A program made the position numbers and the translations under genes. Source: Cytospora piceicola (taxonomy: Eukaryota > Ascomycota > Sordariomycetes > Diaporthales > Cytosporaceae). Taken from it: DNA of 64,000 bases. The notes under the pieces are model-generated. The model was not told where the DNA came from. It searched no databases and saw only the letters and a list, made by a program, of their open reading frames with translations. Position 1 is the first letter of the stretch; each line of letters starts with the position of its first letter. Shown in pieces: positions 1 through 12,783 of the stretch. The stretch covers positions 94,919-158,918 of the forward strand of contig JALQBC010000062.1 in the NCBI GenBank assembly GCA_023375675.1. Direction: 5' to 3'.

Positions 1-3000
1 TTAATAAAAGAAAGGCTAATATATAAAGTTAAAAGATATAACTATAGTCTTTAAAGTATAAGACTATAATAAGCTTATAATAGGCTTATAATACCTTTAT
101 AATAGACTTTATATAATATATATATAGTAAAAGGAAGTTTTTTTTTTAAAAAACTTTCTTTTTTTTATTTTATACTTTAAAATATATTCTTTAATACTTA
201 CTTACTATTATATTAACAGTTAGCCTTTAATACTTTAAGTGTTTTATAATTAAGCTTTTTATAAAGTTTTTTTATTTTAATATTTCTATATAATAAATAA
301 ACCTTATTTCTTTCTTTTAAAGCAGTTTTATTAATCTTTTTTAATTATTATATTTTATAATCTATTAATAAATAAATTAAAGTTTATTTAAAATATATTT
401 ATATAATTTATAAACTTTATTTTTATATTTTATTAAGTTATTTTAATTCTTTATAAGTAATTATGTTTTTTTTTATAAATCTTTAAGTTATACTTATAAC
501 TAATATAAATAATATTATTTACATTATATTTACATTTATATTATTATAAATAAGTAATATTAATAATAAAAGATTAACTTTATTATTTTAAGTATAATTA
601 ATATAATATTTAAAGTAAGCTTTAATAATTTAGTTAAGCTATTTTATATATTTATTTATTTATAAGTAAAAAGCTATTAAAAGCTTATATTTAACTTTTA
701 ATTTATTTATAAGTTATTAATAAAACTAAAAAGTAAACTTAATATTATAATTTATAATTAGTTGTTTTTAATAATTTAAATTAATTAATAATATTTTATA
801 AATATATATATATTAAATATCTTATAATTAAAGATTTTTAATAAAATAAAAAATAAATATATATAATAAGCTTATTTATAATAATTTAAGTATTATTAAA
901 TAATACTTTAATTATTAGTTTTTTAAACTTTTATATTTATATTATAATTAATAAAGCTTTAAGCGCTTTATATAAGCTTATATTAAGCTCTTATATTATT
1001 TTTATTATAAATATTATATTCTTTAAATATTATTATAATATATTATTATATTTTAAATATATTTATAATAATAGTAAACTATTTTAACTATTAATATAAT
1101 CTTTTAATATTTATAAACTAGTACTTTATATATTTAAAAAATAAGCTTATTATTTTAGTCTTTTAAAATATATAGTGTATTTATATAAAAGAGTATATTA
1201 TTATTATTTTAAAAAATTTCTTTTTCTTTAAGTATAAGTTTTTATTAAAGTTTTTTTAACTTTATTTTTTATTTTAAAATTTAAATTACTTTTAAAATTA
1301 ACGTTTAACTATAAAAGAAAGGATTTATACTATTAAAGTAAAGATTTATACTTTTAAAATATACCTTTTTACTAATAATCTTTTTAACTTTTACTTAAGT
1401 TTAAAAGCTTATATTTAGCTTATTAAGCAGATAATTTAAATTTTAAACTTAAATATAAGCTATAAAATTAAGCTTAATATTTCTATATAAATTATATATA
1501 TTTAATTATATTATATATAAAGCTATAAAAGTATATATTAATAGCTTAATTAAAGTAAGTAAAAACTTTAAATTTATTTAAAATTATTAAAAGCTTTATA
1601 AGTTTACTTTTAATTTTAACTATATATTCTACTTTTAACCTTATTATATTATATAATAAATTAATAAACTTAAAGCTTATATATTAAGTTCTGCTTATAT
1701 TAGTTAATTTACTTAATTAAATTATTAAATATAAAAGTTTAAATTTAACTTTAAATTAAACTTTAATTTAATAAATTATAAGTATATATTTATTTTATAA
1801 ATATAAAATTAAAGTATAAATCTTTACTTTAATAGTATAAGTCTTTACTATTTTAACTATTTTAATTTTAAAATAAAGGTATTATTATTATATTATTTAA
1901 AAATACTTTATATTTCTAATAATATATTTTATTAATAATTTAAACATTAGCTTTAATTTAAAGGTTTATAATTTTATTATTAAATGTTTTATAATAATAG
2001 ATTTTTATATTAAATTAAAATATAAATTATACTTATTATATATATTACTTATTTAAAACTTTAATAGTTATAAAGGTTATTAAGTTTTTATAGTTTAAAT
2101 AAACTTTTATATAATATTTTACTTTTATTAAGTAAAACTTTTATTTTATTAAATACTTTAATACTTACTATAAGCTATTTATTATATATTTATTAATAAA
2201 GTTTAAGTTTATTAAGTAATTTAAAATAAGTATTATTAAATATAATTTACTATTTATATCTTATTATTTAAAGTATCTTTTAAGTATAAAGTTTAAAAAG
2301 TTAGTTTTAACTTTAAATAGTTTTTAAAAATTTAGTTTTATTAAAACTACTTTTAATTTAATTATATTTTTAAATATATTAAATACCTTTTATACTTTTA
2401 TAGTTTAATTAAATAGTATGTTTTATTTTATAAAATTAATAAAAAGTATATTATATTTATTATAGTTTTTAATAGATAGTTAATAAAAGCTTATAGATTT
2501 TAAAAAGCTTTTAACTTTTTAAAAGTTAGTTAGTTTAAGTTATATTATAACTACTATAAGTTTTAAGCTTTATATTTAAATTTACTTTAATAAAATAATA
2601 TATTTAAAATAATTTACTTTTTTAATATAAAAGAAACTTTATTTTAATTTTATTAATACTTTTTTATTTTATAATACCTTTAATATTTAATATATATACT
2701 TTTTATTTTTATTTTTATTTTTTATATAAATAAAGATATTATTAAAATATATAATAATAATAATATTAAAATATATTTATAATATATAGTTAATTATATT
2801 TTAAAATATAATTAAAACGTTAATAAGTTTAAATAGTATTATTATATATTTATAGTATTTATAACTTATTTATAAAGCTATTTATATTTTATATTTTATT
2901 TTATTATAGTTAGTTTTTAAGTTTTTTAATTAAATATAAAAGTTAATAATTTTTAATAATAATTTTATTAATTTATTAATAATTAATATATAGTTTTAAC

Positions 3001-3372
3001 TTTTAATTTCTTTTAAATAAATAAAATTAAATATTTTACTAATAAAGTTAATTATTATATATAGCTTTTATTAAAGTTTTATTTAAATATTCTTTAAATA
3101 CTTTTAATTAGTTTTTATTTAACTATAAATTTATTTAAACTTTAATTATATTTTTTCTTTTTATTATATTTTATAGTTTTATTAAATATATTTAAATAGT
3201 TTAATATACTTTTTATATTCTTTTAAAATATAATATTTAAGTTTTTTTTTTATTTTTTTAACTTTATATAAATAACTTATAAATTATTAAAGTAGTTTTT
3301 ATATTTATTTAACTATTTCTTTATATTTATACTATTATCTTTAATATAATATTATTTCTTTTTTTATTACTA
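1..3372. other. AT-rich gene-free block, RIP-like decay
   Basis: Extremely AT-rich sequence dominated by TA-rich words, with stops in every frame and no open frame of useful length. This is the texture left by repeat-induced point mutation of old repeats in ascomycetes. I see no transposase, reverse transcriptase or terminal repeat that can be read. Module A begins directly after it. Confidence 0.75.
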
Positions 3373-3465
3373 TAACTGGGGAACGGCGGTAGGACCGCCT
3401 GCCGAGAAGGCCTTCCGTTAAGAAGGATCGGAAACTTAATAGCTAGTTACTTAGATAGTTAAATA

Positions 3466-3547
3466 CGCCGCTTAGGCTGCTCCGGATCCGATAGAGTAAC
3501 GCCCTTCGGGCGTTACTCTATCGTCTCCTCCGCAGCCTTAAGCGGCG
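3466..3547. repeat. Nested palindrome (cruciform-capable hairpin)
   Basis: The inner hairpin (3,489-3,523) has perfect 16-nt arms, CGATAGAGTAACGCCC and its complement, around a TTC loop. The outer arms, CGCCGCTTAGGCTGC at 3,466-3,480 and GCAGCCTTAAGCGGCG at 3,532-3,547, pair with one unpaired base. The whole structure therefore folds as a long two-tier hairpin. Related arms occur in the tip fragment at 25,236 and in module C, while module B lacks one arm. Confidence 0.85.
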
Positions 3548-3713
3548 AGATAATTAACTAACTAACTAACTTACTAGCTACTTTACTAACTAACCTATTA
3601 ACTAACTTACTTATATAGTTACCTACTTACTTACTTACTTAATAACTAAATACCTAACTTATTAGCTATTTTAATAGCTAACTTACTAGCTAACTTATTA
3701 GTTAACTTACTTA

Positions 3714-3754
<41 letters not shown>

Positions 3755-4005
3755 CTACCTACTTACTTACTTATTTACTTATTTAATAGCGAATTTACTT
3801 ACTAGCTAATTTACTAGCGAACTTACTTACTTAGTTACTTACTTACTTACCTACCTACTTACTTACTTATTTACTTATTTAATAGCGAATTTACTTACTA
3901 GCTAACTTACTAACTAACTTATTAACTAACTTACTTACTTACTTATTTACTTACCTACCTACTTACCTACTTACTTACTTACTTACTTACTTACTTAATT
4001 CGAAT
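3548..4005. repeat. Degenerate ACTT/AACT tetranucleotide array
   Basis: A long run of ACTT-like tetranucleotides interrupted by TAGCTAA-like variants. It occupies the same place in module A as the AAGT array does, inverted, in modules B (26,240-26,650) and C (62,761-63,412). Confidence 0.85.
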
Positions 4006-4029
4006 CTAAAGGCTTATATAAGCCTTCGG

Positions 4030-4686
4030 TAAAGAAGAAAGGAGGAAAAGGCTAGGGTTCGGGTTAAGAACCTTAAGAACTTACAGAATTAGAACTATTA
4101 GCTTTAATAGTAAGCCTACCTTAAGGGCTACGATTTAATTAAATATACCGTTTAATAGCCCTGTTTCTACAGATTCAGATTTAGGTAAGTACGTCTTAAT
4201 CGGATTAAAACTCGAGCGTGCATCTTAGTTCGAACTTAAGGTCTTCGGTAGAGAGGAAGGGAGGGAAAGGCTAGGGTTCGGGTTAAGAACCTTAAGAACT
4301 TAGAGAATTAGAACTATTAGCTTTAATACGAAGCCTACCCTAAGGGCTACAATTTAATTAAATATACCATTTAATAGCCCTTTTTCTACAGATTCAGATT
4401 TAGGTAAGTACGTCTTAATCGGATTAAAACTCGAGCGTGCATCTTAGTTCGAACTTAAGGTCTTCGGTAGAGAGGAAGGGAGGGAAAGGCTAGGGTTCGG
4501 GTTAAGAACCTTAAGAACTTAGAGAATTAGAACTATTAGCTTTAATAGTAAGCCTGCCTTAAGAGCTACAATTTAATTAAATATACCGTTTAATAGCCCT
4601 TTTTCTACAGATTCAGATTTAGGTAAGTACGTCTTAATCGGATTAAAACTTAAGCGTGCATCTTAGTTCGAACTTAAGGTCTACTG
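4030..4686. repeat. Three tandem units of about 219 bp
   Basis: The phrase AAGGCTAGGGTTCGGGTTAA recurs near 4,048, 4,267 and 4,486, a spacing of about 219 bp, with the intervening sequence closely repeated. Differences between units are mainly C/T and G/A changes. Module B has two such units (near 25,958 and 26,171, inverted) and module C one, so copy number varies 3/2/1 between modules. Confidence 0.85.
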
Positions 4687-4984
4687 TGAAAGGCCTTATC
4701 GTAGGTCTGATCTGACCTTATCTAGGCCTTAAAGTAACCGTAAGCCTTCCGGCAGGCATTTAAGGCCTTACAATCTCTAGTTCTCTTAGCCGTCCGACGG
4801 CTAAAATCACTGCTTTTCACAGCTAATCAGATGCTCTAAACGGGTGCTGTAGCGAATCAGCATAATTATAATTCAGAGCTAATTAGAATTAAAAACAGGT
4901 AGCACACATCTTAAGGGCAATAATTTTCTATTATACTCGCCCGCCTTATAAAACAAACATCAACCTTTTTAACAGAAGGTATTA

Positions 4985-6215
4985 CTTTTATTATTAATAG
5001 TTTAACGTTATATTATATTTATACTTTATACTTATATTTTTAAATTTTATTTAATTAAGTTTACTTATTTAAGTATATACTTTTATTATTATTATATTTG
5101 TTTTTAATATTAATTACTTTATATTTAATTTATTTAAAAACGTTATTAATATTCTTTTTAAAATATAAATAGTTTATTAATAAGGCTTAAAGTAATATAA
5201 ATACAATCGATCGTTTAGTTTATTAGCTTAAGTTTATATATATCTTTTAAGCTTAAAGCTATTTATAAGCCTAGTATAAAAACCTATTTATAAGCTAGGC
5301 GGCTTAACAGTTTTGCTGTTTTATCGAAGTAGTAAGCCTGACCGCCTGTTTAATTAAGTAGCGTTCTATATAGTTTTTAAAATATCTTTTTTAATATAGT
5401 TTTTAAAGCCGGAATGTTTTTTAAACCTTTTTTAAAAATATAGTTAAATATACTTAAACGTTATTTCTTTAAACTATTCTTAAAAACTATACTCTTTCTT
5501 ACTATACTATTAATTATTTATAACTTAAAGTATAGCTTACTTTATTAATTTAGCTAGTAATTTTATTAATATATAAGTTAAACTTTTAAACTATAAAATA
5601 CTTAGTATTATATTAAAATTTAAAAAGTCTATAATATTAAAGTTAAAAGTTTTATTATACTATTAAATAGTAATAAAAATATAATCGGTTTTATTATTAA
5701 TATATTTATTAATATAAATAATATTAAGTTTTTTTAAAGTTAGTATAATTCTTTCTTTTTATAAAAAGCTAGTTTATATTTATTTAATACTTTTTTAAAA
5801 GTAAACTTTCTTTAAACACTACTATTTAATAATATAAATAGCTTAATATTACCGATTTATATTTTAATTATAAGTAATTATAGTTATTAATATATATTAT
5901 ATTAAATAACCTTTTTAATTCTTTACTTTAAAATAATCTCTTTTTTATTAGCTTAAGTTATTTTATACTTATCTTACTACTTATTATACTAGTTAATATT
6001 TTAGCTTACTTCTGTTTTTCTTTAAAAGATATTATATCTTTTAATTCTTCTTTTTAAAATAATTGTTTTAAAGCTTCTTTATTTAAAAGTAATTATTATA
6101 AAGCTTAAAGTCGGTTATATACTAACTTTCTTTTTTAAACTATTATTACTTTACATTAATTTATATATTTATAATAAAAATATATTTAGTAAGTTATTAT
6201 TATATAATTCTTAAT
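4985..6215. other. AT-rich gene-free stretch with inverted LTR fragment
   Basis: RIP-like sequence without readable genes. At about 5,268-5,355 it contains an inverted partial copy of the LTR found at 6,216 and 12,583: the words ACCGCCTGTTTAATTAAG and GGCGGCTTAACAG match the reverse complement of the LTR start. This indicates a further broken copy of the same retroelement. Confidence 0.55.
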
Positions 6216-6420
6216 TATTATAGAACGACTGCTTAATTAAGTAGGCGGTTAAGCTTACTGCTTTAATAAGATAGTAAAACTATTAAGCTGCTTAGCTTAT
6301 AGCTAGTTTACTATACTAGTTAATAATAACTTCGAACTTAAAATATATATATATATATAACTAAGACTAAAAACTATATATAATCAATTATAACTAATTA
6401 CCTTTACGCTTATAAATACT
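6216..6420. repeat. Left LTR of relic
   Basis: It starts TATTATAGAACGACTGC and contains TTAATTAAGTAGGCGGTTAAG. It matches 12,583-12,783 in direct orientation. The left copy is the more AT-shifted in the GCGG-rich part: CGCC and GGCGG of the right copy read TGCT and GATAG here. Confidence 0.65.
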
Positions 6421-9400
6421 AATTAGTAGTTATATAAGTAACCTTTAATAATAAGGTTAAAAGAAACAGGTTTCTTTTATAATTATTATACGGCGATTAA
6501 GGCTCTTTTATAAGCTATTCGTTATACTTTAAGTTTTAAAACTTACGTTAAGATTAAAGCTATTTATAGTTATTTAAGTATAGCTAACCTTTAAAAAGTA
6601 GTTAATATTAACCGATAAACCTTTATAAAAGCTTTTTAAACTAACTTAATAATAACGTATTTATTTAAAAACTTATCTTATAACTTATTAGTATATACTA
6701 TTATATAATACCTTTAAAACGTCTTTATATTATAAACTTTCTTTCTAAAAAAAACCGTATACTTATTTTATATTATAAACTTCCTTTAAACTAAAACCTA
6801 TACTTTTTCTTAGCTTATTACTTATTTTATTAAAAATAACCTTCTTTTATAACTTTTCTTTATAATAATTATAACCTTTCTTTTTATACCTTTACTTTAT
6901 AACTTTATAATAAACCTCTTTTATAATTATAACTTTATTTATAACTTTTATAACTTTTTCTTTCTTTATAACTATATTTATAATTGTTTTTTTCTTTAAG
7001 ACTTTATAAAAACTTCTTATTATAAAATCTTCTTTTAAAAACCTTATTTTATAACAGACCCTTTACTTATAAACCTTTTTAACGTTAATTATATAATAAA
7101 AATCTAATAAAAGTTAAGCTATTATATAATAACTTTAAACGATTACTACTTATAAGTAAACAGTTTAAATATATATTAATAGTTAGTTAAAAAATTATAG
7201 TATAAAAACGTCTTTCTTTTTATATATTCTAATTATAATTATTACAATTTTATATTTATCTTTTATAAAAATACCTTAACAGCTTAATAAAAGTATTATA
7301 AGTTTTTTAAAGCTAATAAATATTTATTAACTTAAAGCTATAAAATACTTTTATAAATAAAAAGACGTTTAATAAAGTTAACGTAATAACTTTTATTATA
7401 TATATTATCGAAAACCTTTATTAAATAAACGTTACTAGTAAATATTTACTAATAAACTTTTAAAAAGACTTTAAAAGCTAAAATAAAGATATATTTAAGT
7501 TAATTACTTTTATTTAATACCGTTAAATAAAGATTTTCTTAAAGGAATAAAGGATTTATATAAGCTTATATAAACATTATTTTACTTTTTAACTACTAGA
7601 TATTATAATAATAAAAAAGCTACCGGTATAGTTAAAAATAAAGATAAAAACAGAATAGTTCTTTCTTAATATAAAAGTAAAATAGTAAGTAAAATAAGCT
7701 ATTATCGATAAAGTAGAAAAATAGATAAAGCTTTTTAGAAATAGTAGTTATAACCTTTTTCTTTTTTAGCTTAAAGACGATAATAATTACGTAATACTGT
7801 TTATTTAAAAAAAAATTATCGGCGGTTTTACTTTTTTAAAAAGAATAAGAATAATAATTATTATATTATATACCGTTACTTTCTCTTTTCCTTAAGCCTT
7901 TACTATAATCGAAAACATAACCGCTATTACTATTATAGAATATAAGGCTATTAATAGACTTTTAAAGCTTAACGTAACTTATTATATTATAAAATTAACT
8001 TTAGAATTATCCGAACCTTTTTCGTTTATAATTATATATATCGGCTAGTATATTATATTAGTAACGAAAAGCTATATATTCTCTGGTTTTTAAAAATATT
8101 TATAAGCTGTTTTATAACCTTTATAAAACTCTCTTTTTTTACTAAATACTTAACTATATACTAAAACTAAAGAGAATTATAGTTTTTTTAAAGACTTAAA
8201 ATAAAGATAAAAAGTAAACTAAAGAACTTTATAACCTATTAAATAATAAGCTAAAGATTTTTATAAATCTTTATTATTATAGCAGTATTTAGCTAAATTA
8301 GTTTTATATTGTATTGTTTCGAATTCTTACCGAAAAAACCGAAACTTACTATATTTATTATACTAGTATAACTGATAACTTTATTATAATATATAAAAAG
8401 CTAAAAACCTATTTTAAAACAGATATAAATTACTAATAATATTATAACGATTAAACTAATATAACGTTTAATAACTTATAAAATTAAAATAAATAACGTT
8501 AATAAAAACATTTAAAAAGTCTTATACTTTATACTAAATAAGCTTTAGCTTTATTAATATACTTTTAAAGTTTATTATATTAATAACGAGATTTTAAAAA
8601 TAATAGTTCTTCAAGTATATAAAAGAATAGTTAAGTTCGAATACGCTTTTTATATATCTACCGTTCTTTATAAAAAGCTTTTTTAAAACATTTACTTATC
8701 TTTTAAGTTATTCTTTAAGTAAAGAAATAGTATCGGCAGCTACTTTATTTAAAAATAACTTAATAATAAAGCTTATTACCTTAACTATCGATATAATAAT
8801 AACTGCTTATAAAAAAGTTCCGGCTTTTAAAAAAGTAGTTTTAGTTTTTATAAGAAGACTTTTTATAATAACCGTTAAGATAATAAACACCGGTAACTAT
8901 ATAAAAGAAAAAAGTACTTTATTTATAGCTAAAAAGGCTATTAGTTTATAAAGTATATCTCGAAAATACAATAACGTTTTTAAAACGAATACTTAATATA
9001 ATACGAATATTATAATAAACCGGCTATAGAAAAAAGCTTTATAGCTTTTTTAACTAATTATAAAACTATAAAACCGCTTATAATATTAATAGGCTAACTA
9101 AATAAAACAATAATAATAATAAAACTAACGTTTTTAAAAATATAAAAGCTATATACTAGCTAATAGATATAGCTTTCTTTTATACTATTTTTAATAATGA
9201 TAATAGTAAAGCCGGATACGAAAATACTATTACTTTAGTTTTATAATTTACTTTTTAAAAATATTATTTAAAACTAACATTTTAAAGTATTATCTTTAAT
9301 ATTAAAACGGTAAAGTTCTCGATTATAAGCTATAACTAATACTTTACCTTTTAATATAAAGATTTTTCAGTAAAAATAAATAAAACTAAAACCGGTAAAG

Positions 9401-12400
9401 TTATTATTAAATTTAGCTGAAAAGTATAACTAACTTCTTTTAATATTATTAACGTTAGTTTACTTATCAGAGCTATAACTTTTTATTATTAATACTTTTA
9501 CGTTTTTTATTTTATATATTTAAAATATAAATAAGTTAAACGTTTTCTTTCGAAATATTATAGACAAGTTAGTAAAGGTTAATAAATAAGGTAAAAAGAA
9601 AGCTATTTTTATTATTTAGAAGTAAAGCTATTTATAGTTTTTTTTTAAAAGTAAGATACCGGCGCTTTCTTTATAAACAAAAGCTATGTTATTTTTATTA
9701 TTATTTTAAATATCCGACTATTAATCAGCTATTCCGTCTATTAATAAATACCGGCTAGAAAATCGACGTTATAATCTTTAAAGTTATTATAAAGTTTTAC
9801 TATTATTATTAAATAAAAGGTTTAACTTTTTAACAATTTAAATTATTTTAAAACAGATTATAACTTTAATTATAAGCTTATTATTAACGTTATATACTTA
9901 CTCGGAAACTATATATTAAAGATATATAAAAAGCTTTTTAAATAATATAAATAAATATATATTTTAGACTTTTTAATTAGTTAGTTTATAATATTAGTAT
10001 TAACTTTACGTTAATAAAATTCCGAAATAAAGTTAAGATTATAAAGACTATATATAAACAGGTATTTATAAAAGATTATTAGTTTATTAGATAAGTCGAG
10101 AGATATTATAGCTTTTTATATTATATTTTTAAGATTTTATATACCGAGCTTTTAACTATTTTTAATAATAATATTATCTTATAAATAACTATAAAAGCTA
10201 TTAATAATATAATAGAACCAGATAAGTTAGTATTTATATTATTTATTTTCAACGTTTTTCTTTAAGTAAACTTTAATTCGCTTTTATCGTTATTAATACT
10301 ATAATATATAAAAATAATAGTAAAAGTTATAAAAGTATTATAAAAGCTTTTTATAAAATAATAAGTTAGTAAAGCTATTATTATACGAAATAACTTAAAT
10401 GTAAGTAATTAAATATTCTTATTTATTTAAAGTAAAGTATATATATAGCGAGAATAAAAAGGCTAATAAAGCCTATATAAACTGCTTACTATTAATAAGT
10501 ACGATTTTATATTAAACCTTTTTAATAAACTTATTAAATTTCAATCTATATTAATTTACTTATATCTTTATAACGATTTTAATAATATAACTTTTAAAAT
10601 ATTTTCTTTATTTAATCCGGTATAAACTAAGCTATAGCTATTAGTTATTCTAATATAAACTAAGCTATAAAAGCTATAGAAGTATAGCTAGGTTTTTAAG
10701 TTTAAGAATAAGCTTAAACTAACTACCACAGCTATTTCGACTATTTTTATCTTTTTTACTTAAAAGGAGAAAAATAACTATAAGTTAACTTTACAGTTAT
10801 ATTATAATAACGTTATTATTAGCTTTAATAAGCTTTTCGAAAAGTTTAATATAAAAAAGATTATAAACTTTATTAGCTATAACGTTTTTCGTTTTAAGCT
10901 ATTTAATTAAAAGGCTTATAGCTTATACCGTTTATTTAAAGCGCTAATAGTTTAAAAAGTTAAAAGTAAAACTAAAAGGCTATATAACAAGTTACGTTTT
11001 ATTATTTAAAGGTATAATAACGCTAATAAAAAGATATTTTTATTTAATTACCGATAATTTAAAAGGTTAACTAATGTATTATCGCTGTTAACCTATCTCT
11101 GTTTAAAATAAGTATAATTATAAAGCTTTATAATATTACGTAAGCTTACTTTTAATCGAAATTAAAGCTAACGTAAACGATTTTAACTATATTATTAAAA
11201 GAACTAAAGCCTTAATACCTTTTAAGTACTATTATATAGCTTATAAAGCCCTTTTATAGTATTATTAAGGCCGGCGTATACTAATAAATAACGTATTATA
11301 AGTATTTTTATATAAAACTTAATATAAATATATTTATATATAACCTTTACCTTTTTATTATAACTAGTAGTAAAGACTTTTTTAGTGTTATCGGTATATA
11401 AACCGACGGTACTTCTATACTTAAAACTCTAGCTTTCTTAATAATAGAAAAAAAAGAGATTTAAAAAGTAGAAATTAAATATAAACTTAAAATAAAACTT
11501 TTATTAAGTAGTTTTTCGATTTTAATAGTATTAAAGTTATAATATATAATAATAGATTTATTAAGGTTAAATAAAAAACATAAAACGTTTTAATTATATT
11601 TAAAAGTATTTTAAATAATATATTTATAAAGTATATTTAATATCGGTGTATTAGCTAGAAGCCGCTTTTAATCTTTCTATTATAGCTTAAATTTAAAATT
11701 TAAATATATAAGACTATAAGCTATTAAATTAACGCTTTAAATAGTAAATACAAAACGTTAAAAAAGTTTTATAATATAACGCTTTAAACTTAATAAAGGT
11801 TTAATTAACTATCTTTATTAATAGTTCTTTTATAAATAACTAAGATCTTAGTTTTTAATCGGCTTTATAATCGTTTTCGTTAATAAGATAAACATAACGA
11901 TAATATATAATATAGAATATAAAGTAACATTTTATACTAGTTTTCTATAAAATATAAACATGTTATATAAAACGTTTTAATATTGATTTATAATATAACT
12001 AATAGCTTCGATCTCAGCGTTATAATTTTATTTATTTTAAAGATAATTAACGATTAAATAAACCTTCTGACGGTTTTTTTTACGATTTATATAAACTTAT
12101 ACTGGCTATATAAGTACTTAGTTAAACTAAAAGAAAAACGGCTAATAATCGATATTATATAGCTACGTTAGTTATAGAAAAAATAAGAGATCTATAAGAT
12201 ATAATAAATTAACGGTAATAATTATCTAACTAAAGTAATAATAAAGGTATTATTAAATAAAGCTTTAGTATACGTAATTTATTTAAATAAGTTAACGATT
12301 AAAGTAAAAGAACATATAAACTATACTTAATCGATAGTATAGTTAGTATAGTAAGCCGAGGTTATTAGCCTATAATACTATAAATACTATACTTTATAGT

Positions 12401-12582
12401 TAGTCTGATAATAAACCGAATAAGGGCGATAATTAAAAGAACGTCGGCTTTTTATAAAGGTATTTATTATAAACGATTAAAACAAGCTTATATATATAAG
12501 GCTATAAAAGCTTATATATATAGAGCTATAAGTAGTGTAGGTAGATCGATAGTACGAAGCTATTATAAAACAGAAAAGCTAT

Positions 12583-12783
12583 TAATATAAAATAACTGCT
12601 TAATTAAGCAGGCGGTTAAGCTTACCGCCTTAATAAGGCGGTAGAACTATTAGGCCGTTTAGCCTATAGCTAGTTTACTGCACTGTTTAGCGATAGCTTT
12701 AAACTTAAGAAATATATATATATAACTAAAACTAAAGACTATATACAATCGATTATAACTAATTATCCTTACGCCTACTAACA
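12583..12783. repeat. Right LTR of relic
   Basis: Direct copy of the 6,216 repeat. It retains more GC (for example TTACCGCCTTAATAAGGCGG) and ends ACGCCTACTAACA, a plausible CA-ended LTR terminus. The first bases read TAATATAAAATAAC where the left copy has TATTATAGAACGAC, consistent with G-to-A and C-to-T changes. Confidence 0.65.

Larger units (their letters stand above)
3375..4981 (-). mobile_element. Hairpin-rich repeat module, copy A
   Basis: First of three copies of an unclassified repeat module (others at 25,463-26,804 and 62,198-63,579), here inverted relative to those two. From the outer tip inward it has: a GC-rich tip beginning ACTGGGGAACGGCGG, a nested palindrome (3,466-3,547), an ACTT-type tetranucleotide array, three tandem copies of a unit of about 219 bp, a conserved central part with a TAGCCGT/ACGGCTA hairpin near 4,793, and an inner terminus ending in a CTTCTGTTA-type palindrome. 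The tip is the near-perfect reverse complement of 26,748-26,804. No protein is encoded. It resembles a non-autonomous inverted-repeat element, but no known family is recognised. Confidence 0.7.
6216..12783. mobile_element. LTR-bounded retroelement relic (RIP-degraded)
   Basis: Two direct repeats of about 200 bp bound 6.6 kb of AT-rich DNA, a normal length for a fungal LTR retrotransposon. The two repeats match over nearly their full length and differ mainly by C/T and G/A changes, as expected if both were hit by RIP. The interior has stops in all frames, and I could not read gag, integrase or reverse transcriptase, so neither the superfamily nor the strand can be assigned. A 5-bp target duplication is not convincing: TTAAT lies on the left and ATTAT on the right. 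Confidence 0.6.
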
